Source: Saccharopolyspora elongata (lineage in GTDB: Bacteria; Actinomycetota; Actinomycetes; Mycobacteriales; Pseudonocardiaceae). From it: a stretch of 64,000 nt of DNA. The notes under the pieces were generated by a model, which worked only from the letters and a program-made list of their open reading frames with translations, had not been told where the DNA came from and made no database searches. Positions 26,187 through 33,726 of this stretch are shown one piece after another (the stretch's first letter is position 1; each line of letters starts with the position of its first letter). Both the position numbers and the translations under genes were made by a program. The stretch spans positions 85,668-149,667 of the forward strand of contig NZ_SMKW01000015.1 of assembly GCF_004348985.1 (NCBI RefSeq), written 5' to 3'.

Positions 26187-26333
26187 TCAGGCGAGGAAGT
26201 CCGCGACGTTCTTCACCACGGCGGCGTAGGCGCCGTCGACGTCCTGGAACTCCGGGCAGAGGCTGGTCACGTCTCCGTCGAGCAGGTAGGCCACATCAGC
26301 CCAACCTCCTGCCCAGACGACGACTTCGATCAT
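26187..26333 (-). CDS. Short hypothetical protein (48 aa)
   Basis: A 48-residue acidic sequence, MIEVVVWAGGWADVAYLLDG followed by DVTSLCPEFQDVDGAYAAVV and KNVADFLA, reads like a folded small domain (strand-strand-strand-helix). It resembles the short immunity-type or DUF proteins common in actinomycetes. The ATG at 26333 has no strong ribosome site, and GC in third positions is ordinary. It could be the surviving end of a longer gene. It lies in a gap between the deleted MFS gene and the GntR regulator. Confidence 0.4.
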   Translation of the reverse strand: MIEVVVWAGGWADVAYLLDGDVTSLCPEFQDVDGAYAAVVKNVADFLA

Positions 26334-26421
26334 CGCGGCCGAGCGACGGGGGGAACCCTGTGCCGTGGCGCGCTTTCGGGCCGCCGGCGGATCGAATCCA
26401 CAGTGGACATCGCCGGAACGG

Positions 26422-26449
26422 CGAACGCCCGGCCGGGGCCGGGCGTTCG
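26422..26449 (-). terminator. Intrinsic terminator at the end of the GntR gene
   Basis: A 13-bp perfect inverted repeat (CGAACGCCCGGCC at 26422-26434 with 26437-26449) abuts the stop codon of the minus-strand GntR gene at 26450. Confidence 0.7.
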
Positions 26450-27178
26450 TCAGGCGTGCTTCTCCGGTCGTTCTTCCTGGCCGGTCGGCGGGGCCTCGCC
26501 CAGGATGTTGATCGGCCTGCGGCTGCGGACGGTCCCGAACAGCAGTGCCTGCGCCGTTGCCACCATGTGGTCCTGGATCACCGTTTGCGTCTTGACGGGG
26601 TCGCCCGATTCGATCGCCGTGACGATCTCCAGGTGGCGGTCGGCGCTCATGTTGCTCAGCGCTCGCTCCAGGCCGCGGTACATGATGCACATGCGGATCG
26701 AGCCTTCCAGCAGCTTCCACGACCGCAGCAGCGCGTCGTTCCCGGTGAGCTCGCACAGCAGCTCGTGGAAGGCCAGGTCCGCCTCGATCTGCGCCTCCAG
26801 CGAGACCTGCGCGGCCGCCGCCATGTCGTCGACGGCGGCGCGCAGGCTCTGGCAGTGCTGTTCCCGGTAGTAGCTGGAGGCCAGCGTCTCACCGGCCACC
26901 GCCTCCAGCGCGGCCCGGACGGTGAAGGTGTTGATGATGTCCTTCTCGTCGATCTGCCGGACCGCGACCCGGCCGCGATCGCCGTAGGAGACCAGGCCCT
27001 CCTGCTGCAGTTCGCGCAGCGCCTCGCGCAGCGTGCCGCGGCTGATGCCGAGCTGGTCGGACACCTGCACCTCGCCGAGGTGGGTGCCCGGCGGGAACGT
27101 GCCGGTGGTGATCGCCTTCCGCAGGGCGTCGACGGCCATCTGCCGGAGGTTCCGGCCTGCCTGCGCCTGACGGCTCAC
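26450..27178 (-). CDS. GntR/FadR-subfamily transcriptional regulator
   Basis: A 242-residue regulator. Winged helix near 15-80: AITTGTFPPGTHLGEVQVSD then QLGISRGTLREALRELQQEG. The C-terminal FCD-type all-helical ligand domain includes EADLAFHELLCELTGN and the later DRHLEIVTAIESGD, supplying Asp/His metal ligands typical of FCD domains. I start at the GTG at 27178 because AGGAGG lies nine bases upstream; a longer frame would run into rpiB. It closes the minus-strand catabolic operon, so it probably represses the operon and the divergent transporter through the TGTYRACA boxes at 31071-31225 until a sugar or sugar-phosphate binds. Confidence 0.9.
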   Translation of the reverse strand: MSRQAQAGRNLRQMAVDALRKAITTGTFPPGTHLGEVQVSDQLGISRGTLREALRELQQEGLVSYGDRGRVAVRQIDEKDIINTFTVRAALEAVAGETLASSYYREQHCQSLRAAVDDMAAAAQVSLEAQIEADLAFHELLCELTGNDALLRSWKLLEGSIRMCIMYRGLERALSNMSADRHLEIVTAIESGDPVKTQTVIQDHMVATAQALLFGTVRSRRPINILGEAPPTGQEERPEKHA

Positions 27179-27216
27179 CACTCGCAGCCTCCTCGGTTCC
27201 GCGCCACCGACGGCGC

Positions 27217-27681
27217 TCAGCACCGTTCGTACTCGGCAATCAACTCTACCTTCGCCGCGCTGGGCGATCGGTGGTCGAACTCGTAACCGAGCCATTCGCG
27301 CACCAGCCGGCGGGCCAGTTCGAGCCCCACCACCCGCTGCCCGAGGGCCAGCACCTGGCAGTTGTTGGACAGCACGGACCGCTCCACCGAGTACGAGTCG
27401 TGGGCGGTGGTGGCCCGCACGCCGGGCACCTTGTTGGCCGACAACGCCATCCCGATGCCGGTGCCGCAGACGAGCACGGCCCGGTCGGCGGTGCCAGCGC
27501 GCACGGCCTCGCCCGCGGCCAGCCCGATCTCCGGGTACGGGCGGTGCACGTCGTCGGCGTCGCGATGCACGCCGAAGTCGATCACCTCGGTCACCCGGGG
27601 ATCGGCGCGCAGGTCGGCGGCGAGGCGTTCCTTGTAGTCCAGTCCGGCGTCGTCGCAGCCGATCGCGATCCGGTAGGTCAT
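27217..27681 (-). CDS. RpiB/LacAB-family sugar-phosphate isomerase
   Basis: A 154-residue isomerase of the RpiB fold. AIGCDDAGLDYKERLAADL opens the protein, and VLVCGTGIGMALSANKVPGV carries the active-site Cys and GTGIGM phosphate loop. In this family the Cys moves a proton between C1 and C2 of an aldose/ketose phosphate. The neighbours (DhaKL-type kinase, SDR, transketolase) fit a D-erythrulose 4-phosphate to D-erythrose 4-phosphate step as in DerI of Mycobacterium smegmatis better than a housekeeping ribose isomerase. It overlaps the kinase stop by four bases. Substrate is inferred from context only. Confidence 0.88.
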   Translation of the reverse strand: MTYRIAIGCDDAGLDYKERLAADLRADPRVTEVIDFGVHRDADDVHRPYPEIGLAAGEAVRAGTADRAVLVCGTGIGMALSANKVPGVRATTAHDSYSVERSVLSNNCQVLALGQRVVGLELARRLVREWLGYEFDHRSPSAAKVELIAEYERC

Positions 27682-29411
27682 CGGAGTTCTCCCGTCAGGT
27701 GGTCGGCGATCGTCCGGGCGATCAGGGCAGTGGACACCGCGCCGGGATCGGGCGTGCCGATGCTGCGCTCGGCCAGCGGCCGGGCCCGTCCCTTGCGCGG
27801 CACCAGTTCCGCGGTGTTCCGGGCCGCCTTGTCGGCGGCCTCAGCTGCGCTCGGCCACGCGACGGCCGCCGGAGCACCGGCAGCGACGGCGGACAGCAGT
27901 TCGGCCCGGAACGGTTCCAGTGCGTCCACCAGCGTCTTGTCTCCGACCGCCGCGCCGCCGAGCGTTGTAATGCGGGTGGTCAGGGCGTCTACCGCCTCGG
28001 CCGCGACTTCCGCACTGCCGCCGCGGTCGCCGATGGCCTCCCCAGCGGCGCGCAGCCCGGCGCCCCACAGGACGCCGGACGTGCCGCCCGCGCGCGCCGC
28101 CCAGCCGTCCCCGGCGGCGGCGAGGCAGTCCCCCGCTCCCGCCCCGGCCCACTGGGCCTCCTCGGCGGCGGCCAGCGCGGCGCCGATGCCGCGGACCATG
28201 CCGCGGCCGTGGTCGCCGTCGCCCGCCACGGCGTCGATGGCACCCAACTCGTTCTCCGCTTCCCCCAACGCCGAAGCCACCTGGCGCAGCGCCGCGAGCA
28301 CGTGTTCCGCGAGCTCGCGGGACTCGGCCGAGGCGGGCGAGTACACCGGCGCAGTCGTTTCCGGCTCGCTCGCCTCGGGCTGGGCCGCCGCCTGCGGCTC
28401 GTCGGCCGTCCGGCCGCGCCGGAACGCCGGGGTCCACGCCGGAGCCGCCCACAGGCGTTCGAGTTCGTCGTCCAGCCACGTGACGGTGAGCGACACCCCC
28501 GCCATGTCGAGGCTCGTCACGAGCTCGCCCACCTCGGGCAGCACCGGGACGTGCCCCGACTCGCGCAGCAGCGCGGCCACCGGCCGCCACAGCACGAGCA
28601 GTTCCTCCTGCTTGACCGCGCCGAGGCCGTTGAGCAGCACTGCCACCCGCTCCCCCGCGTCCGCGGGCTTCTCGGCCAGGAGCCTGCTGACGAAGTCGGC
28701 CGCGAGTTCCCCGGCCGAGGGCAGGGGAACGTCCCGCAAGCCGGGCTCGCCGTGGATGCCCAGCCCCAGGCCCATCTGCCCGTCCGGCACGCTGAACAGC
28801 GGCTCGGGCGCGCCGGGGAAGGTGCATCCGGCGAACGCGGTGCCGATCGTGCGCGTGCGCTCGTTGGCCTTCCGGCCCGCCCGCACGACCCCGGCGAGGT
28901 CCATGCCCTCGTCGGCGGCCGCGCCCATGATCTTGAAGACCGCGAAGTCGCCCGCGATGCCGCGCCGCCGCTGCGCTTCCGCCTCCGGGGCGCTCGCGAT
29001 GTCGTCGGTGACCACCACGTTGTCGACGGCGATCCCCTCGGCCCGCAGCCGGTCGGTGGCCAGGCCGAAGTTCATCACGTCGCCGGCGTAGTTGCCGTAG
29101 CTGAACACCACCCCGGCGCCGGACTGCGCGGCCATCGCCACCGAGTAGGCGTCCTGCGCGGACGGCGACGTGAACAGGTTGCCGCTGACCGCGCCGTCCG
29201 CCAGGCCGGGGCCGATGATCCCGTAGAAGGCCGGGTAGTGGCCGGAGCCGCCGCCGGGCAACACCGCCACCTTCGGGCGCTGCGGGCGGGCCCGCCGCAC
29301 CGCGCCGCCCGGCACCTGCCGCACCAGGCCGGTGTGCAGCTCGCAGAACCCGGCCAGCGCGTCGTCGGCGAACGTGGCCGGATCGTCCCACAGATACGTC
29401 ATGTCACCCAT
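27678..29411 (-). CDS. Fused DhaK-DhaL type ketose kinase (dihydroxyacetone/erythrulose kinase family)
   Basis: A 577-residue ATP-dependent kinase. The N-terminal DhaK domain (1-330) contains VAVLPGGGSGHYPAFYGIIG, VFSYGNYAGDVMNFGLATD and VVVTDDIASAP, the substrate pocket that binds the ketose covalently through a His. The C-terminal DhaL domain (about 365-577) has the ATP/Mg motif VAGDGDHGRGMVRGIG and LAAAGDGWAARAGGTSGVLW. A Pro/Ala-rich linker joins them. Relatives in actinomycetes include D- and L-erythrulose kinases (DerK, LerK). With an RpiB-type isomerase directly behind it, phosphorylation of D-erythrulose is a good guess. The start may instead be the ATG at 29402. Confidence 0.9.
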   Translation of the reverse strand: MGDMTYLWDDPATFADDALAGFCELHTGLVRQVPGGAVRRARPQRPKVAVLPGGGSGHYPAFYGIIGPGLADGAVSGNLFTSPSAQDAYSVAMAAQSGAGVVFSYGNYAGDVMNFGLATDRLRAEGIAVDNVVVTDDIASAPEAEAQRRRGIAGDFAVFKIMGAAADEGMDLAGVVRAGRKANERTRTIGTAFAGCTFPGAPEPLFSVPDGQMGLGLGIHGEPGLRDVPLPSAGELAADFVSRLLAEKPADAGERVAVLLNGLGAVKQEELLVLWRPVAALLRESGHVPVLPEVGELVTSLDMAGVSLTVTWLDDELERLWAAPAWTPAFRRGRTADEPQAAAQPEASEPETTAPVYSPASAESRELAEHVLAALRQVASALGEAENELGAIDAVAGDGDHGRGMVRGIGAALAAAEEAQWAGAGAGDCLAAAGDGWAARAGGTSGVLWGAGLRAAGEAIGDRGGSAEVAAEAVDALTTRITTLGGAAVGDKTLVDALEPFRAELLSAVAAGAPAAVAWPSAAEAADKAARNTAELVPRKGRARPLAERSIGTPDPGAVSTALIARTIADHLTGELR

Positions 29412-29417
29412 CCGTCC

Positions 29418-30194
29418 TCAGTGGAGGAACGACCCGCCGTTGATGTCGATCGTGGTGCCCTGCAGGTAACCGGCGTCGTCGGTGGACAGCCAGGTGATCA
29501 CCGCGGCCACGTCGTCCACTGTGGCCTGGCGGCCGATCGGGATGCCGCTGGTGATGGCGTCCTCCAGCTCCGGAGTGGTCGCCCCCGCGCGGATGTCGGT
29601 GTCCACCGCGCCCGGCGCGACGGCGTTGACGGTGATCCCGGCCGCGCCGAGCTCCTTGGCCAGCGACTTGGTGAACCCGAGGATGGCGGCCTTCGCGGCG
29701 CAGTACGGGGTCTTGCCGAACACTCCCCCGCCCTGCTGGGCCGACACCGACGACATGTTGACGATGCGTCCCCAGCCCGCCTCGATCAGGTCCGGCAGGA
29801 AGGCCTTGGTGACCAGGTAGGTGCCGGTCGCGTTGACCGCCAGCACCTTGTTCCACAGGTCGAGGGTGGTCTCCAGGAACGGCACCGGCGAGGTGATGCC
29901 CGCGATGTTGGCCAGCGCGCCGACCGCGGGCAGCCGACCCGCGGCCACCTCGGCCCGCACCGCGTCGTAGGCGGCCTGCACCGACGGCTCGTCGGCGACG
30001 TCGATGCCGTGCGCGAACACCGTCGCGCCGGTCTGCGCGGCGATGTCCTCGGCGGCGGCCTTCGCGGCCGGTTCGTCGAGGTCGAGCACGACGACGGCCC
30101 ACCCCTCGCGGGCGTACCGCAGTGCCGCGGCCTTCCCGATGCCTCGCGGCGCGGCCGCGCCCGTCACCACCGCCGTGCGCTGGATGCTGGTCAC
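29418..30194 (-). CDS. SDR-family oxidoreductase, probable polyol dehydrogenase
   Basis: A 258-residue classical short-chain dehydrogenase. The cofactor motif is VVTGAAAPRGIGKAAALRYA with VVVLDLDE after strand 2, the Asp favouring NAD. The active site has NMSSVSAQQGGGVF and YCAAKAAILGFTKSLAKEL, giving Ser-Tyr-Lys. It ends DINGGSFLH. The GTG start at 30194 has AAGGAGGA six bases before it; the longer frame upstream belongs to the neighbouring isomerase region. It fits oxidation of a C4-C5 polyol to a ketose (for example D-threitol to D-erythrulose, which an SDR does in M. smegmatis), feeding the adjoining kinase. Confidence 0.9.
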   Translation of the reverse strand: MTSIQRTAVVTGAAAPRGIGKAAALRYAREGWAVVVLDLDEPAAKAAAEDIAAQTGATVFAHGIDVADEPSVQAAYDAVRAEVAAGRLPAVGALANIAGITSPVPFLETTLDLWNKVLAVNATGTYLVTKAFLPDLIEAGWGRIVNMSSVSAQQGGGVFGKTPYCAAKAAILGFTKSLAKELGAAGITVNAVAPGAVDTDIRAGATTPELEDAITSGIPIGRQATVDDVAAVITWLSTDDAGYLQGTTIDINGGSFLH

Positions 30195-30219
30195 TGCTGG
30201 TCCTCCTTCGGTCGACGAT

Positions 30220-31041
30220 TCAGAGCAGGGTCGCGATGTACTCGGCGGCGCGCACCGCCGCGGCGGGCCGTTCGTCGTCGGTGACATCGCGGGTTTCGAG
30301 TTCGAGCGCGAACGATCCGCCGTAGCCGACGGAGCGCAGCGCCTCGAACGCGGCGGGGAAATCGACCACGCCGTTGCCGATGCTGTGGTTGATCCCGCCG
30401 GGGACGGCGTCCCTGAGGTGCACGTGGGCGATCCGCGGCCCGAACCGCAGCGCGAAGGCGGCCGGGTCGCCGCCGGAGGCAACGATGTGGCTGGTGTCGA
30501 GCACGACGCCCACCGCCTGATCCAGCCGCTCGATCAGCTTCGCGGCCAGGTCGACGTCGGCGCACAGGCGGAAGAAGTGCGGCGCCTCGACCCAGATCGC
30601 CACGCCGTGGGCGCTCGCGAGCTCGGCGGCCCGCGCGAGCTCGCCCGCGACGCGATCCAGGTCTTCGCCGAGGCCGGTCACCGGCTCGTGCGACTGGGCG
30701 CCGCACGGCAGCACCAGAGCCTCCGCGCCGCAGCCCACGGTCAGATCGAGCAGGTGGCGCAGGTGCGTCTCCCGCTCCCGGGCGGCGTTCGCGTCGAGCA
30801 CGAGGTTGAGGTCGCCGATGTCACCGTTGACCGACCGGACGGCGAGGCCGCCCGCCCGCACTGTCGACACCACCTCGGCCACGGCGGCCTCGGTCAGCTC
30901 GTAGGGCACGTGGTCGCACACGCCGGGCAGCGCGCCCAGATCGATCTCCGCGAAGCCGCACCCCGCGATCACGCCGAGCGCCTCGGACAACCCGAGGTGG
31001 CGGAAGCTGATGGTCGAGCACCCGGGCCAGCGGTCCGACAA
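30220..31041 (-). CDS. Sugar-phosphate isomerase/epimerase-like TIM-barrel protein
   Basis: A 273-residue AP-endonuclease-2/xylose-isomerase-type TIM barrel. Visible metal-site segments are VAIWVEAPHFFRL, VGVVLDTSHIVASGGD, IAHVHLRDAVPGG and FALELETRD, giving the Glu-Asp-His-Glu set of sugar isomerases and epimerases. It starts with TTG at 31041 behind TTGAGGAGGAAC. It is the first gene of the minus-strand operon and faces the operator-rich promoter. In branched-sugar (apiose) pathways a protein of this fold isomerises the free sugar; here it may isomerise or epimerise the incoming sugar before the SDR/kinase steps. Confidence 0.85.
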   Translation of the reverse strand: MSDRWPGCSTISFRHLGLSEALGVIAGCGFAEIDLGALPGVCDHVPYELTEAAVAEVVSTVRAGGLAVRSVNGDIGDLNLVLDANAARERETHLRHLLDLTVGCGAEALVLPCGAQSHEPVTGLGEDLDRVAGELARAAELASAHGVAIWVEAPHFFRLCADVDLAAKLIERLDQAVGVVLDTSHIVASGGDPAAFALRFGPRIAHVHLRDAVPGGINHSIGNGVVDFPAAFEALRSVGYGGSFALELETRDVTDDERPAAAVRAAEYIATLL

Positions 31042-31070
31042 GGTTCCTCCTCAAGCAGCGAATGCGGAGA

Positions 31071-31225
31071 TGTTAACAGTGATCTGTCAACACACAAGAG
31101 CATCCCACCAAGTGCGATTGTTACCGCTTGTGGCAGCAGTTTTACTCGACAGATCACTGTTGACAAACCGGCGAACAGAGCTGAATATCTCCCGCAGTGT
31201 TGACACTGCTGAGCCGGTGTCGACA
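31071..31225. promoter_or_regulatory. Divergent promoter with five TGTYRACA boxes
   Basis: TGTTAACA (31071-31078), TGTCAACA (31085-31092), TGTTGACA (31158-31165), TGTTGACA (31198-31205) and TGTCGACA (31218-31225) punctuate an AT-rich gap. The first two belong to an 18-bp unit TGTTAACAGTGATCTGTC (31071-31088) repeated in inverted orientation at 31148-31165 with one mismatch. A plus-strand promoter is visible: -35 TTGACA at 31160-31165 and -10 GAATAT at 31183-31188, 17 bp apart, so the third box covers the -35. This is the expected layout for repression by a GntR/FadR dimer, most likely the one at 26450-27178. Confidence 0.75.
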
Positions 31226-31256
31226 ACGTCGAACTACCCCAATGAAGAGGTGAGTG

Positions 31257-32603
31257 ATGAGCGCGGAACCGCTGCGCATTAGCGGGCCGGTGCACGGCAC
31301 ACCGGACGTGCGCCGGGTGGCGTGGGGATCGACCGCGGGCGCCGTGATCGAGAGCTACGACTTCATCGGTTTCGGCACGGCCGCGGCCCTCTACTTCGGC
31401 ATCGCGTTCTTCCCGAACGCCTCACCGATCGTCGGGACGCTGTCGGCCTTCGCCACGCTCGGCGTCGGGTTCATCGCCCGGCCGCTCGGCGGCGTCATCG
31501 GCGGCCACCTCGGCGACCGGATCGGCCGCAAGCCCGTGCTGGTCGCCTCGCTGATCGTGATGGGCCTGGCCACGTTCGCCATCGGCCTGCTGCCCACCTA
31601 CGCGCAGGCCGGCGTGCTCGCCCCGGCGCTGCTGGTCACCGTGCGGATCATCCAGGGCATCGCCTACGGCGCCGAATGGGGTGGGGCGATCCTCATGACC
31701 TACGAGCACGCCCCGTGGCTGCGCAAGGGCAAGTTCACCGGCATCGTGCAGGCCGGCTTCCCGATCGGGCTGCTGCTGGCCAACCTCGTCTTCCTCGGCT
31801 CGGTCGCGCTGCCCGGCGACTGGGCCTGGCGCGTGCCGTTCCTGGCCAGCCTGCTGCTGGTGATCATCGGGCTGATCGTGCGGTCGAAGGTGCCCGAGTC
31901 GCCGGTGTTCGAGGACGTCCGGGACAGCGGCGAGATCGTCAAGTCGCCGATCGTCGAGGTGATCAAGGACGACTGGCGGAACCTGCTGCGCGGCATCGGC
32001 CTGCGCATCGCCGAGACCGCGGGCTACGCCGTGGCCATCACGTACATGATCTCCTACCTGAAGTCGGAGAAGCTGGCCACCAGCGGCGAGACGATCCTGT
32101 CGCTGTGCGTCGCCTCGGCGATCGGCATCTTCGCCACGATCGCCTGGGGAGGGCTGACCGATCGGGTCGGGCGGCGCCCGGTGTACGTCTGGGTCTGCCT
32201 CTTCGGCGCGGCCTGGGCGATCCCGATGTTCCTGCTGGTCAACACGGGCTCGGTGCTGGCGATCATCGCCACCGTGGCCATCTCCTACGGCGTCTGCCAG
32301 AACGCGCTGGCCGGCTCGCAGGGCGCGTGGTTCCCGGAGCTGTTCCAGGCGAAGACCCGCTCCTCGGGCGCCTCGCTGGCCTACCAGATCTCGGCGATGA
32401 TCTCCGGCTTCACGCCGTTCGTCACCACCCTGCTGTTCCTCGCGCTCGGCTGGATGGGTCCCGCGCTGCTGTTCCTGGCCTACTCGGTGCTCGGCCTGGT
32501 CGCCGCCCTGCTGACCCGCGAGACCTTCGGCAAGCGGGAGCGGCAGGAAGCGCTCCGCCGCAGCGCGGAGAACGACGAACCCCGGCCCGCCGCCGCGCAC
32601 TGA
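31257..32603 (+). CDS. MFS transporter, MHS type, for the catabolic locus substrate
   Basis: A 448-residue, 12-helix transporter. AVIESYDFIGFGTAAALYFG in helix 1, GHLGDRIGRKPVL after helix 2 and GIAYGAEWGGAILMTYEHAP in helices 4-5 are MHS signatures. Starting at ATG 31257, seven bases past GAAGAGG, removes two residues from the GTG alternative. It is driven by the promoter at 31160-31188 and is divergent from the isomerase-SDR-kinase operon, so it is the best candidate importer for that pathway's substrate. MHS carriers more often move carboxylates or betaines, so a sugar-acid substrate should be kept in mind. Confidence 0.9.
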   Translation: MSAEPLRISGPVHGTPDVRRVAWGSTAGAVIESYDFIGFGTAAALYFGIAFFPNASPIVGTLSAFATLGVGFIARPLGGVIGGHLGDRIGRKPVLVASLIVMGLATFAIGLLPTYAQAGVLAPALLVTVRIIQGIAYGAEWGGAILMTYEHAPWLRKGKFTGIVQAGFPIGLLLANLVFLGSVALPGDWAWRVPFLASLLLVIIGLIVRSKVPESPVFEDVRDSGEIVKSPIVEVIKDDWRNLLRGIGLRIAETAGYAVAITYMISYLKSEKLATSGETILSLCVASAIGIFATIAWGGLTDRVGRRPVYVWVCLFGAAWAIPMFLLVNTGSVLAIIATVAISYGVCQNALAGSQGAWFPELFQAKTRSSGASLAYQISAMISGFTPFVTTLLFLALGWMGPALLFLAYSVLGLVAALLTRETFGKRERQEALRRSAENDEPRPAAAH

Positions 32604-32618
32604 GAGGCCTATTTCCAG

Positions 32619-32788
32619 ACTCGTCTTGCGTGGCGGTGCGGGTGGCGGAACCTCAGGCGTCTTCTCGCTGTGGGTTCCCCGACATCATGAATGACCAATT
32701 CACCACGTCGGGGCTGTCCTCGCGAGAAGACCCCTGAGAACCCGCGGCGGTGCAAGCTGCCCGGGCGGGCTAAGCGGCTACGCCGCTT
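32619..32788. repeat. Nested inverted-repeat element (MITE-like)
   Basis: The 247-bp gap between the transporter and the transketolase genes holds nested structure. Outer arms at 32645-32668 (GCGGAACCTCAGGCGTCTTC...) and 32722-32745 are imperfect inverted repeats of 24 bp. Inside are CCCCGAC (32677-32683) and GTCGGGG (32707-32713) around an AT-rich centre. A separate hairpin AAGCGGC/GCCGCTT lies at 32772-32788. The left flank ACTCGTCTTGCGTGGCGG (32619-32636) recurs at 55233-55250 with one change. This looks like a dispersed non-coding element inserted within an operon. Confidence 0.65.
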
Positions 32789-32850
32789 CAAAGACAGAAC
32801 CGACTTCACCAACAGTTTCCGAGACCGCCTCCACTCCTGAGAGGAACACG

Positions 32851-33726
32851 ATGACGATCGCCACCGGCAGCGACCTGACGGCGCGCGCCGAACGGGTGCG
32901 TGCGGCGGCCTTCCGCATGCGGCACCACGTGCTGGACATGGGAGAGGTGCAGGGCCAGGGGTACGTCGGGCAGGCGCTGGGCGTCGCCGACGTCCTCGCC
33001 GCGCTCTACGTCGACCAGCTGCGCTTCCGCGCCGACGACCCGCACTGGCCGGAGCGGGACCGGTTCCTGCTGTCCACCGGCCACTACGCCATCGCCCTGT
33101 ACGCCGCGCTCGCGGAGGCCGGCACCATCCCGGTCGACGAGCTGGCGACCTACGGTGCCGACGGCTCCCGGCTGCCCATGTCGGGCATGGCCTCCTACAC
33201 GCCCGGCATGGAGATCTCCGGCGGTTCGCTCGGGCACGGCCTCACCGTCGCGGTCGGCATGGCGCTCGGCACCCGGCTGCGGGGCGAGCAGCCCCGCATC
33301 GTCAACTTCCTGTCCGACGGCGAGCTGGACGAGGGCTCCACCTGGGAGGCCGCGATGGGCGCCGCCCACCACCGGCTCGGCCGGATCCTGGCCGTCGTGG
33401 ACATGAACGCGCTGCAGGCGGACGGGCCCACGAAGGGCGTGCTGGGCATCGAGCCCGCCGAGGAGAAGTGGGCCTCGGCGGGCTGGTTCACCCAGCGCGT
33501 CGACGGCAACGACGTGCCGGCGCTGCTGCGCGCGCTCGACGCCGCCGCGCAGCGGTCGGCGCCCGTCGGCGATCCGGCGGTGATCCTCTGCGACACCAGG
33601 ATCGGGCGCGGCGTCCCGCTGCTGGAGGCCAGGGAGAAGGCGCACTTCATGCGGATCGAGGAGCACGAGTGGCAGCTGTGCCGCGAGCAGCTGACCGAGA
33701 ACCACCCGGGAGAGCAGACACGATGA
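32851..33726 (+). CDS. Transketolase, N-terminal (ThDP-binding) subunit
   Basis: A 291-residue protein equal to the first domain of transketolase. GSLGHGLTVAVGMALGTRL and the ThDP/Mg motif SDGELDEGSTWEAAMGAAHH (GDG type) bind the cofactor. LDMGEVQGQGYVGQALGVAD is typical of split transketolases. It must pair with the next gene's product. The ATG follows GAGAGGAACACG. Split transketolases are often pathway-specific (for instance apulose-phosphate transketolase); beside the C4-type isomerase and kinase this one probably consumes erythrose 4-phosphate or a branched ketose phosphate. Confidence 0.92.
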   Translation: MTIATGSDLTARAERVRAAAFRMRHHVLDMGEVQGQGYVGQALGVADVLAALYVDQLRFRADDPHWPERDRFLLSTGHYAIALYAALAEAGTIPVDELATYGADGSRLPMSGMASYTPGMEISGGSLGHGLTVAVGMALGTRLRGEQPRIVNFLSDGELDEGSTWEAAMGAAHHRLGRILAVVDMNALQADGPTKGVLGIEPAEEKWASAGWFTQRVDGNDVPALLRALDAAAQRSAPVGDPAVILCDTRIGRGVPLLEAREKAHFMRIEEHEWQLCREQLTENHPGEQTR

